Assembly (NCBI GenBank): GCA_023078555.1
Contig: CM041199.1
Span: forward strand, 5,523,315 to 5,587,314
Source: Ulva prolifera
Taxonomy: Eukaryota; Chlorophyta; Ulvophyceae; Ulvales; Ulvaceae
Length of the DNA: 64,000 bases
Direction of reading: 5' to 3'
Shown here: positions 12,101 to 23,500 of the stretch, in pieces
How the letters are laid out: the number at the start of each line of letters is the position of its first letter
How positions within the stretch are numbered: the stretch's first letter is position 1
Program-made: the position numbers and the translations under genes
The notes under the pieces: generated by a model
Database searches by the model: none
Told to the model about the DNA's origin: nothing
The model's input: only the letters and a program-made list of their open reading frames with translations

Positions 12101-15100
12101 GGTGCTGCGGTGTGCGACTCTGCGCCGGCGCTGTCCTCATGTGTTGCAGTGTCCGTGCTGCCATGCAGTGCTGCGTATGGCACGGCTTCTGACAGAATTC
12201 ACTTCGTCGCCCTTCGCCATTTGCATGACCGGTTTGCCTACCTGGGAGGGCATGGCTGTAGGGGGAGTGGGTGCCTTGCGAGCGCCGCGGCGCCGCCGCC
12301 GTGCTGGCCGCGCTGCGCGATGCTGCCGCCGCGGTGCCGCTCACCGACGGGATCTTTCTGGCCCAGCCCGTGGAAGAAGGCGCCACAGCCACGGACACCG
12401 CGCCGCGGCTCCGAATTGTGAGCCGGCATGCCTTGGGGGCCATGGGGGCGGGTGAGCTGGAGGCCGCCGCAGGTGCGCAAACACCCTTTAGCCACCGGGA
12501 TTCGTTTTGGGTGGACCACCTGTGGACAGTTCCTAGGATGTGCAAGTATCGGCTTTTGGTTGCAGTACTTTGTAGTGCTTGGGTGCTCCGTCACAGAATG
12601 TGTCTTCGCATCGACCACCAGTGGGTGGGACGTGCGCTGCTTGTAGGGTGCCGCCGCAGGTCTTCCGACGGTTGACGCGCGTATCGATAGAGATGCGGCT
12701 CGCCCCATTAGAGGGGCCTCGTGGCCGGATGCCACCACTGCGGCGTGGTCGATCACCTAGACGACAAAGTTGTGTCGCAGGAAGGGCTCTAGTTGCGGGA
12801 TTCATCGCGGCGTTCCATCAGTGATCATTTCATGCTGATGCTCTGGACACTGGTCCGGTGTGGTCTTTCTGGCATGCAATACTATGTGCCCAAACAAAGT
12901 CTCTATTACCTTGCATATGTGGCTACCAGTACAATTAGTCGGCGCTCGGTGGCGGGCTGGTTGCTCAGAGACATGATCATGCTTCAGGCTTCCACAGCAG
13001 TGGCTTGTGCTGCGCACGCCAGCTGCTGCCTGAGCAGCAGGCGGCGCCACATCAATAACGACGTGTGTCGAGCACCTGCCCAGCGCAGCCGGGGGACGCG
13101 GTGCTGCCCCCTGCTTGCAGTCCGAACCTTCTCACACGTCAGCGCTTCTGCTTGCTCATGCATGACCGGCATGCGTGTGTCCAGACTCCAACCCAGAAGC
13201 GGCGCAGGCCCTCCGTGAGCTGCTGCGCAGCCGTCGGGATGCGGGCGGCGGGAGCGGCGGCGACCCGGACGCACGCACCGCGAGGCGCGACCGCCCGCCG
13301 CAGTCGACACTGCGCGCTCTCAGCGGCGCCCTCCACGTCGACAGCTGCCTCCGCTACAAGGTCAAGCTGTGGATGTACCACCGTGCAGCCGCGCCGCCTG
13401 TGGACACAAATTCTGCCATGTCGGAGGCGGCCGCAACGACCCCCACACCGAATACCCAGAAGGTGCCGGTGGGCGCTGGAGGCCGCTCTGAGCAGCAGGG
13501 GGGCTTGCAGGCGGCGGCGCGCTGCAAGGGGGGGCATGCTCCGCATGTAGCATACTGCATGATGACTGTGATCATCCGCAACGGCCTCGCGCAGCTGAAA
13601 CGGGGTCGCACGCCATACATCGAGTTTGCGCGGCACGCCGCAGAGAACGCCGGCCTCCCCGCGCCGCAAGTGCATGACGTCACCACGTTCGCCGATGCAT
13701 GGCATGCATGGGCAACAGCACACGTCCCGGACATCGTCGCCGCGGGCACGCGCGCCGCGGACAGATACCTCGACGCGGCGGAGCGCTTTGTGGCGGACTT
13801 TGTGGCCGGGGCGGCGCACGGCGGCAACGGCGGCGCCGGCGGCCGGTTCCGGGGCATCCTGGTGATGGTAGGGTTTGAAGCGGACGTGGTGGCGGGGGTT
13901 GCGGCGCGGCTGCGGGTGAAGAGTGACGCGGGCAGCCGCCCAGACCTGAGCCGCGCTGCGGCAGTCTGCGGCTCCCTTATCAGCATGGTCCCCTGGACCG
14001 GCTCGGTGCGACACCACTCAGCTGCCTTGTTCATCGGCCGCAGTCCCATTCAAATATTAAGGCTTTGGACTCTGCTGAAGCTCCCCCATGCATCGTCCAG
14101 TGTCTGGATGCCATGACGCTTGCTGTCATGCATGACCGTCCGGCATGTGTCCAGTGCAGAAGCCTGACAACTCCAGATCTGCAGACTTCCCGGCCGTGGG
14201 TGTGGTGTCATGCTGACATGTACGCCCATTGTACCGGCACACATGGGCCGTGCACCCTCTGCATATCATGCCTGGCTTGCATGCATATCATGCATAATGT
14301 GATAACACCACACGAGCAAACCGCACCCTCTGCATATCATGCCGCATGCAAGCCAGGCGTGCACACTCTGATCCATCGACTCGTGGGTTCCGTCCAAAGT
14401 CCTGACCGCCCGGACATCAGCATTCCTGCCCACCCTCCCACCAGCACACAGCACACAGCACGCGTCTCCACGATGCACCGCAGGACCCAGCAGAACGACC
14501 CCCGCGTGCATGCGCATTGAATGGCTCAGCCGCAGCTGCTCCGCGTGCAGGTGGTCGGGGGCCGCGCCAGCGCCGCCGCGTGGCGCAGCATCGCGCCGGA
14601 CCTGCTGCTGGTTCACCGCCCCTTGCCACACTTCGCCGAGGGCGCCGCCGCGTCGTCCCCTGACGCGAAGCGGGTCGCCGGGTGCACCCGCGCCGCCCTC
14701 AAGCCACTCGAGGTACCGCACCCCTGCCACAGCCGAGTCTGCCGGCCTCTCTGCTCACCTCCCGCCTGCCCCTGTTCTGAGGGCGCTACCCTGCTCGTGT
14801 CACCTGCGCTCGCGCTGCCCTGCTGCAGTGGCCAAGGCACACGGGCCTACCTGTTGCATCGCATATCGCCAACACAAAAACTAAGGCAGCACGCTTCGGG
14901 GGCGTCAGGACTCGTGCTGCGCGCTGCCCTGCTGTGGCGGCACGCCGCGCGATGCCCCATGCGTGTGTGGCTGGCCGTTTGCGCCGACTTATCATGCTGT
15001 GGTGCATGCTCTGCTGCGCAGACGCTGCCGACAGTGCTGTCCGCATCTGGGGTGGCGCAGTCCGTGGCGAAGTGAGAGGCCCAGGGCTGCCGTGCCTGGA

Positions 15101-18100
15101 GCTCATGTGTCTGAGGCGTGTGCCGAAGGCTGCGCTCGACACTGGGATCTTCGGTGGTCGAAGTTTATAGAAGACATTCTGGGTGAGGGAAAGGTGCTGA
15201 TGGGCACCCCCTCGCCACGTTTCAGGCCTGCCGAGCGGAGCACACAGCATGCCATGCTGTGTACGTCGCACGCGTGGTCTGCTCCATCGTGTCGGAATCG
15301 GAGTGATGTGGTAGGCGGGCAGTACAGAGCACAGCTGCGCATGCATGCTCCCCGGCTCGAGAAAGTGCTGGATCAATTTACACATATCGGGCCATTGTAT
15401 GGCAGATCAAGCAAACAAATCGACTCATCCTCCACACGAGCAAAACCAAACAGCAGTCCAGCCGACCATCCGGACAACGACCGAGGGCAACTACATCAAA
15501 CGCTCCATGAACAGGGCTCTCATCCCAACAAATCATCCACCGGCTCAAGGATCCATCACACGCCATCTCTCAAAGCAAAGCACCGGTGCTTCCAGAGTCC
15601 CGCCGGTGCTTCTGCAAAAAGTGTTCCACAATTTCAGCCCACAAACACGCCCACAAACAGCAGCGAGTCAGGAGGCGTCCCATGCAGGCGTTGCAAGAGT
15701 TCCTGCATGAGACAGGCGCCGAGGAGGGCAGCCGAGTGCTGCAGGTGGACACCCCCCAGTGGGCGCCGCCCCACCTCCTCGCCCGCCCCGACCCCCCCTC
15801 AGGCACGTCTCCACAGAGCTGACACGACAAGTGCTGACATGCATGTATCAGAAATGGCCATGCCCATTGAGACATTGCTTCAGCTCCAGGAACAGGGCCC
15901 CGAGGGAGGCGACCACGCCTTGTACAGAATGTATGTGCGGGGAGCGCTCCTCCTGGCTGCCACCACTGACAAGTGCCATGCTGAGTGAGCACTGTTTGCA
16001 TAGGGTTGTGCACTGCTTTGTAGTCTGTTTATCTCTCGGGTGCATGATCTGCAACCCTGCGAGACCCTGTCTCGCAGGGTTGCAGGTCATGCACCCTGAG
16101 GGATGAGCAATGCAAACACCCCCTGCGCGTATTTGAATTGCATCACCTCTGCGTCTTGCGTCCCTGCTGGTGTGGTTTCATAGCCACGCCACAGCGCATG
16201 TGTCAGCCTGCAGCACAAATAGTACCCCGTTTGAATACAGGCGATGCAAGTGGAGCTACGGACGCTTGCGGCGCCGTAGATGACATGCGGGAACATGCGG
16301 ACGCGTCCGGCACAAACGGTAGCGGCGAAGGCAGTGCAAGTGCGGCCACAGAGGCTTGCGGCGCTGCAAACGGGAAACGGACAAACGCGGACGCGGCCGC
16401 CGCAAACGACGGCGGCGGCACAGGCAGTGCAGAAGAAAGCAGCCAGAAGGCCGCAAAGCATGACCAGCACGCAGCAGGAGGGACTGTGAGTGCAGAGGCG
16501 CCGGGCAAGCAGCGGCGGCGGAGCGGCGGCGAGCGCGCCCCGCTGCCGGAGCTGCGCGCCTGGGCGGGCCCGGCGGCGGCTGCGGCGATGGTCGACGAGA
16601 TCGTCGCGTGGGCGGGTGCGGCGCATGCTGTGCTGCGCTGTGCTGAGCGTGGATTGCGGCGCATGCCCATCGCCCGCATGCATGTCGTATCTGCTCAGCA
16701 CAGACATGTGTGATTAGAACGCTGGTGAGCACACTTATGGCTCGTGGGGCACAGGGGCACGAAGTCTGGGCCGATGCTGCATGCATGATCAGCATGCATT
16801 GTCATGCCCCATCCGGCGCCGCTGCCGCACTGTGAAGTGATCCACCTTGTGAGCTACATCGCCTTCCCTTCAGCCAACATCAGTAACGCCTTGCCACATC
16901 GCTTTCACATGTGGCCCATTCACCGTGTTCAAGCCTGTGGCCACAATACATCGTAGGCGCGCCGGCAGATCCAGAGCGGCACTGCTATCTCATGCAGCGC
17001 ATGCAAGCCACTCAATGCATGGAGGTGCAGGCAACGGCGTGCGGCCGAGGGTGGCGGACCCCGCGGCGGTCGTCGTGTTCATCGGCATCCCCGGCGTTGG
17101 CAAGGGCACGCTGTGTGCTGCGCTCGCGGCCATGCTGCCGCCGGAGCACTACGCCGTACGCCACCTCGAGAGCGACGCGCTGCCCCGCCAGAAGAGGTCC
17201 ACCTTCTGGCCGGAGGTGGCGCAGGCGGCGGTGACGCACCGCGGCGACGGCCGCGCGACCGTCGTGCTCGCGGATAAGAATGCCTTAGACACCCCCCCCG
17301 GTGCGCTACGGCCAATCCTGGTAGTCTGTTCTGGTGCTCCGCCATGCAATGGCCTGGCTCCTTGGAATTTGTATGCTGCAGCCATACGTACTGCGTGCTG
17401 TGCTGCGTGCTGTGTACGCTGCGCTGGTCACCAGCGCTTGTCGCTAGGGCTGCCTCGCCTCTGGTCGCATCCTCACGTGCACTGGTGGAGTCTATGTGAT
17501 GTTGTGGGAAGACGCTCGCACGGCGGTGCAGGAAACTATGACAAGATCGCCGAGACGCTAGGCGCCGCCGGAGTGGCGGTGGTGTCCGTCGCGCTGGGCC
17601 AGGCCGCCGCGGCCGACGGCGCCGCGACCGAGCCGCCCCCGGCCCTGCCCCCTCTGCTCATCGCGCTGTGCATGCTGCGCGTGCTGCGGCGGAAAAACCA
17701 TACCGGTGCGCTCCTCCTCTGCTCATGTGCCTCCGGGTGCACGGGAGGAGTGCACCTCCGGCCACGCGCCGCGTAGAGGGGCTGCGCTGGCAGATCGTCG
17801 GCGTGGCCGAGGGGCCGGTATTGCATGTTTTCTGATGGTGTTGACCCAGAACCTCTCGCCGCATGCATGCTGCTGCTGCTCTGCTTCTCGGAGTCGCCCC
17901 GGCCTGGTACAACATGCCCGCAGCAACGGGCCTTGCAGTCCTCTAGGGCAGCCCAGCGCCACAAGCTGCCATACGTTCTATTACTTGAACTTATGTCACG
18001 ACGCTTCAGAATCTGGCATGTCTGGATCTACCAGAGTCGATTCTGGTCCGCAGCTGTCCTGCCTTCGTATATATGAAACTTGGCGCTCACGTCTCTCTTC

Positions 18101-19175
18101 TGTGTCTGCCTCTGTTCGGTCCACGCTTTAGCTGACATTGCAGTACGTGCTGGTGCGCTGCTGTACAATAGCGCGTGCCCTTGTAATATGATTGCTACCT
18201 TCAGCTGACGCACGTTAGGTCAGCTCTGCAGGAAAACTCACAGGCAAGGACACGCCCACCGCACTGCAAGTCGTCAATGACTTCGCGGCGAACTTCACCG
18301 GGCTCACCCCTGGCCGCCTGCGGCAGCGCGCTGCGTGCTTCGGCGGCCACCACATCGTCGCCCCCGCGCTCCTCCCGCCGCCACCCACCCAGCACGCCGA
18401 TGCTGCCCCCCTCCGTGAGGCAGCAGCCCTCCTGGACGAGGCCACGGAGTTTGGCGGCTTCAACAACAACAAACGGCCCCCGGCGGCGGCGGCGGCGTGG
18501 GAGGGCGACATGCGCACCTGCCTCCGCCGCCCAGATGTCGAAGCTGCGTTGGAACGCCTCCAGCCACTTGTGCGCGACACCGCGGCGCCGATCGTGCACA
18601 AGCTCGCGGCCCTGCTGCAGCGGCCGGTGGGCGTCGACGTGCCGGCCGATGTGGCGCCGGTGCCGGCGGCGCTCGCCGCGTGCGAGTACATCGCGGTGAT
18701 GGACCTGCCGGTGGCGCGTATGCATGGCGCGTGGGAGTCTGTCCGTGCCGTTGCGCCGGCCGCGGCCGCGGCTGCCGTGCGGCCGCGCTCCGAGATGCAT
18801 GTGACTCTGTGGCATCGGGCCGAGGCCGGCACGGCAGCGTCTGCGGACAGGTCTGCGGCAGTCGAGGGGGAGGGGGTGGCGGAGCGGCGGGGGCAGGCGG
18901 CGCTTGCGGCGGTTGGGAGCTCAGTGCTAGTGCGCGTGACTGGATTTGACTGCAGCGACAACATGGTCGCTGCGCGCGTGCAGCTTGTCGATGTGGGGTT
19001 GGGGCTGCGGCACGTGCCGCGGCCGCATGTGACGGTGTGGCATGCTGCGGGGGTGCCGGCAAAGGAGGCCGGGTGGCTACAGGAGCGTGCGGCGCGGGGC
19101 GAGGCCGGGGTGGTGTTCCTGCCGCTCGCGGAGGCGGTGGACGTGCAGGGCGTGGTGCGGGCGGTGGCGCTGTAG
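9132..19175 (+). CDS. RNL: Plant-type tRNA ligase (ligase-kinase-cyclic phosphodiesterase)
   Basis: Trifunctional plant-type RNA ligase that joins tRNA halves after intron excision and, in plants, the IRE1-cleaved bZIP60 mRNA. Exons read: 9132-9233 (tentative start), 9460-9908, 10041-10209, 10948-11301, about 12262-12472, 13185-13915, 14551-14712, 15688-15744, about 16453-16615, 17031-17300, 17532-17705 and 18232-19175 (TAG). One or more exons in 11302-12261 are unresolved. Ligase domain: nucleotidyl-acceptor motif SVKHSGS with Lys at 9781-9783, then ELVT-like FEIVTRCLGEHGQ and FCAEHGVPVNDTW. Kinase domain: P-loop GIPGVGKGT (17084-17110) and VVLADKNA. Phosphodiesterase domain: the paired HxT motifs HVTLWH (18798) and HVTVWH (19026). 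Domain order and catalytic residues are complete, so an active enzyme is expected. Confidence 0.9.
10863..10947 (+). repeat. Tandem 31-bp repeat forming the 3' end of an RNL intron
   Basis: Almost three copies of a 31-base unit beginning CTGCAGCTCCGC run directly into the acceptor used at 10947. Each copy ends in an AG that resembles the true acceptor. A further partial copy with the first exon bases lies at about 10690-10722. Confidence 0.75.
11916..11979. repeat. 16-bp minisatellite, four copies
   Basis: CCGCCTGCGCTGCACG is repeated at 11916, 11932, 11948 and 11964, the last copy with one change. It lies in the unresolved part of RNL and may be intronic. Confidence 0.75.
14270..14358. repeat. 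Perfect 15-bp inverted repeat within an RNL intron
   Basis: GCCTGGCTTGCATGC (14270-14284) is repeated in reverse complement at 14344-14358. A direct repeat, GCACCCTCTGCATATCATGCC, overlaps both arms, so the segment looks like a rearranged duplication. Confidence 0.7.
15377..15545 (+). repeat. Dispersed repeat family, copy A (RNL intron)
   Basis: Copy of an interspersed repeat whose core reads TTACACATAYCGGGCCATTG followed by TATGGCA. Nearly the same sequence continues for about 100 bases in copy B at 38075. The segment around CTCCATGAACAGGGCTCTCA is shared with copy C at 22224-22446. No coding capacity seen. Confidence 0.75.
16038..16096. repeat. 27-bp near-perfect hairpin in an RNL intron
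   Basis: The arms at 16038-16064 and 16070-16096 pair at 26 of 27 positions around a 5-base loop (CCCTG). In RNA this would be a very stable hairpin. It sits between the exon ending at 15744 and the exon before the kinase P-loop exon. Confidence 0.8.
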
Positions 19176-20530
19176 GAGCGAAACACCAACACAACTATAG
19201 GGGCCGATCTGTGGGGGCTGTTGTGAGTTGAGTGCAGGGCACACTGGGCTTGCTGTAGGGGCCTCTTGAGCACCTCCGCAAGGTGCCCAGGAACTGTTGC
19301 AGCTTTGCTCACAGGCAGTGATGGCAAAACACGCGTATTCTCGAAAAAAACGTATGAAATACGCGTGTTATGGCCACAGCGTATGGAATACGGCATACGT
19401 TGGACTTGGCCAGCGTGTGGGCGCCTAAGTGCTAGCGCTGTACACAGATTGCGCTTGTAGACGCTTGTCGACAAGCGCGTAGGCTCAATAGTCACCTGCC
19501 GCGGCCGCTGCGCTGCGCATGCCGCCACACAGAGCCTCGTGTAACGTTTCGTCGTGTTTGTAGTATTGTCAGAGGTCATGAGACATTGCGGCTTACGTGC
19601 AGCGTGCTGTTCACGATGCAGCGGTTCTTGGGGAACAGTTGTGAAAGTGGTAGCTGACACGTGGACGAGGATGTTGCAACAGAATGAGCTGCTGTTGTCT
19701 TGGTGCATGCACAGATGCTCTGGTCGGCGGGGGCTGCGCCCCCGCACCCCCGTTGCTATGTTCCCGCCTCAAGTGCACTTTGACACACGTATTCCCCCAC
19801 CGCAAACGTATTTGCATACCGTATTCGCTGCCCAGCGTATGCCATGCGAAATACAAAAGTGCCAACACTGCTCACAGGTGCAGACGGTGTGTGGCGGCCG
19901 TCCGCTTGCACGGTGTTGTGCGGGTTGTGGCGCCATAGATGTAAGCACACTTGATTCACTGGAGGATGGCAAGGGGACATGGTATATGCGCTTCCTGACC
20001 AGTGTTGCCAGTGAGCACAGCCGAGGCGGGGTCCGTCCATGTCGCAAGTGATGGATATATGCGTACGTAAACGTCATTTTGTGCAGCTCATGCGTGGTCC
20101 AGTCACCCTGTTTCGTCGTGCACAACCGAGGGCGCTGCCTCGCCATCGCATGCACTTCTCTGCGCACTTTCACCCAGGGGTGCGAGGCAGGTCCAACACG
20201 TTAGAGATGCTGTCGCGCCACCACAGCGGCGTCATTGCTGGCTAGATCAAGCGTTCTAGAAGGATCTGCGTTATTTTTGACCATCGTGGCGGGAAAGTCA
20301 GCTGTTGCGTTTTGAAATTATTGAGGTACACCTTGGACAGTGATAGCGGGTACACGACCACGCACAACCGTGTACTCTCTTGTCAACTACAACGCCAGAA
20401 ATCAGTTTGCCACGCTCGTTCGCTTGGTCTTGGCCAGCTGTCGCGTACCACTGTGACTCCGGATCAGGCACCGAGGAGATGCAAACAGGCATCCGGGCTG
20501 TCGGAGCGCTCATGGTGCCTTGACGCGTAG
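19176..20530. other. Intergenic region between RNL and the first kringle kinase gene
   Basis: Apart from the hAT MITE at 19308-19878, the remaining bases hold no recognisable gene. About 650 bases after the element precede the signal-peptide exon at 20531 and should contain its promoter. No TATA-like or other named motif was recognised with confidence. Confidence 0.5.
19308..19878. mobile_element. Non-autonomous hAT-type MITE with 8-bp target duplication
   Basis: A 555-bp element (19316-19870) starts CAGTGATGGCA and ends TGCCAACACTG. These terminal inverted repeats match at 10 of 11 bases and have the CAGTG-TGGCA form common in hAT elements. It is flanked on both sides by the identical 8-mer CTCACAGG (19308-19315 and 19871-19878), the target-duplication length of the hAT superfamily. 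Subterminal sequence is rich in short CGTATT/AATACG palindromes in inverted arrangement. No transposase frame is present, so it depends on an element elsewhere. It lies 140 bases after the RNL stop codon. Confidence 0.85.
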
Positions 20531-23500
20531 ATGAGGCTTACCATATTCTGTGTTTGCTTTGCTGTCGCTGCAATTCCTGTGTCAGGGCAAGCCAGCGTGC
20601 GAACAGCTGCCCAGTTGGCAGACGCTATACGATCCGGAGAGCGGACAATCCGCTTGGACTCGACGGTCACAGGACACAGCAACGATGAGCTATCTCCAAT
20701 ACAGGCCTCTGAGCATTTACGTTACAGCGACTTTCCTGAGGTGCGCTAACCGAACTGCCCTGATGCGAGGCACGGCACGACATAAGCTTGCGCTCCGCTT
20801 CGCTCAATCTGCAGCACTCGTGACACTCTGCCGCATGTGCTACAATTAGCACGCATTGACCTACCACGTTGTTTCATTTAACTCCGCTCCTGTGACAGCG
20901 GAGGGATTCTGGACAGCGGCAGTTTGACTAACATAGTCTACCGTACCTGCTACGCACCTGCCTTACAAAGGTACAACGGAGTTATGGTAGACGTGTGGAC
21001 GTGAACTTGTGCGCCCGGGATCCTAGATCGTGGCGTGAACGCCGGAGGTACGATAATAGCTGCGCAATTGGCGTAAACGATGCCAATGCATCATGAAGGC
21101 CCCCATCGCCACGCACGAAACGGCAGCCTGTCGTGCGCGTATCCTCTACCCATCGCACTGTTCAAGGGTGTATACCACCCGTGAAAGCATGGTTGCTGGC
21201 CTTTGCGGTGAGATCAGCGTCACTGTGCCAACTGGTACAATGCGGTGCCACTTGATGGTGTGCGATTGTGAACAGGCAGCTGCAGCAGGTGGACGCGATT
21301 GTGATTGTCGGCTTGTTACCGTGGTAGAAGGACAAATACAGCGACGCGGGCAGCATCGCGAGCAGCTCGGACATATCTCAGAGATGTGCCCTGTGTTGGA
21401 ATGCAATGCCACAGTGCAATTGGTGCAATGCTGGCAACTGCACAGGTGATTCCTGCCTCTCTGCTGCTGCCCACAGGCAGCTGCTGCAAGCCTTCTACAA
21501 GTTACACATACCGGGCCATTGTATGGCAACGCAACTAAACAAACAGCTGCTGCAAGCCTACACCCCAGCTGGGTTCACTGCAGCTGCAGCCATTGCACCA
21601 CATCACCCCCAGAACTAAGCAGCGCATGGGGCATGGGGCAGCGAACAGCATAGCAGGCATGGCTGACCCAGAGTCTAGCTGGACTCTTCTCAGCTGGTAA
21701 ACGGTTGCTCTTCACAACAGCAGGCTGAATGCACCTCTCAGCAGGCAACCTGTTTGGCAACCTGTGGCTCCCCAGAGCATGCTGCACAGCGCTGCTACCT
21801 CTTCACCTCACCCCGCACATGTTATTGCTCTCATGAAGCAATTATTTCTCTCATGAGTTTCCATATCTCTGACAGTGACAGTGACAGTGGCAATGATTAC
21901 GCACATGGCCACACTCACGCCATGCCTGAAATCCCAACTTCTGAACACTGCAGCATTTGACCAAGCACCGTCAAGATCAGCAAACAGGCATCAAGGGGGC
22001 CAGCAAGGCTGCCTTTGGCGACCTGGACTGCATGCATGGAACCACACTCCCCCAAACTGCATTCCCTAACACTGCACCAATGCAGCAGAACTCTCGCTCT
22101 AGTGGCAGGTGGAATATGCATCATAAACTGAAGCCCCCGCATGCAACGATTCATGATCATCATCATCGGCATATGTATCTAAAGTGTGTTGGGTGTTTTG
22201 GGTCGATACTGATCGTGGGGAACCAAAATAAATATGCTGGTACATGCTGGGTTGAGAGCTCTGTTCATGGAGCATTTGATGACGTTATACTTGGTTGTTG
22301 TCCGGATTGTTTGCTGGGATGAGCTTTTGTGGTTGCTTGTGTGGCAGCCGGTCACTGGTTTGGCTTGGTGTGTTTGTTTGCTTTGCCATACAATGGCCCG
22401 GTATGTGTAACTTATTGAACTCAAAATAAAGATGCTGGTACATGCTAGCACATTCTGTGCCAACAACTGCTAGTGCGGAATCAGACAACCGCATTTCACA
22501 CAGGATATCCCTCCTCGTGCCTCGTACCTCGTACCTCGTTGTAGGGCAGGGCACAGCTGGACTTGGTGCAGACACCTGGAGGTGCACTACGTGTCTGTCT
22601 GTGGGCTGCTGTCAGATTGTGACCATGCACCTCCACAAGCACATCACAGTTTCGCATGCATGCATGCATTCATGCCGCAACATGCGTCACTGAAAACAGA
22701 GCTGAACACACATCATATCAGGCCCACACAGGCCGGCCAGCGGCCAGCGGCCTCCCTTTCCCCCCCCCCCCCCTCCAATTGCGCGCGCATGCATGCAGCT
22801 GCCGGAGCAGTGCGCGCAGGACGCGGAGGCGTGCGGGGGCGACGGCCGCTACGTGCACCTCTCGGTGCCGACGACCATCACCGGCGGCGGCGACGCGCTA
22901 TGGGACCTCGGCTTCCTGCGCCGCCGCGTCATCGTCTCCCAGAACGTCACCATCCAGTCCATGCGGCTACGAGTGCGCCCCCCTCCCCCCCCTTTCGCAG
23001 AGAGATGTTGAGGTAAAAGCGCCAACGCTGCAGCGTTGGTGCGCTGGAGGGTTGATAGTCTCCTGATGAGCGCGCTGGAGGGTTGATAGTCAACTGATGA
23101 GGATGGGATGCATAGACAGTGCTACTTGAGTGGCAGCCTCACTCGTAGCAGGTGTTCTCTGGAGTGTTCCGTTGTGGTGTCCTGCCGTGCTAGGGCCCGA
23201 ACCGGTGTCAGGTGCAGCGCCACCCTCGTGCCACCAGGGTGGTGCTGCTACGGCTGCTGTGGCGATGCCTACTGCGCTCTGGGCTTGTCAACCTCAGAAT
23301 CGGTTGTTTGAATCTTGATGTCGCTGTTCTCAATGTTGTGGTAGCGCATTCCCATGCGGTGGCCACGGGAGAGTGTCCAGATTCCGCAAGCGCTAGCTCG
23401 GCATGTGGCGTTGATCGCTTCGAAGCCATCCGAAGCCGAACAAAGCTGAACGAAGCCATCAACGCCACAGGGACCCTGGTGCAAGCCGTGGCTGCCACAG

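Noticed and set aside
16250-16800. Minus-strand Cys-rich frames at 16.3-16.8 kb
   Set aside because: Opposite a probable RNL exon and low-complexity alternating GCN codons; not supported.
18215-19747. 510-codon minus-strand frame over the end of RNL
   Set aside because: A shadow of the GC-rich last exon of RNL, whose HVTLWH and HVTVWH motifs fix the coding strand.
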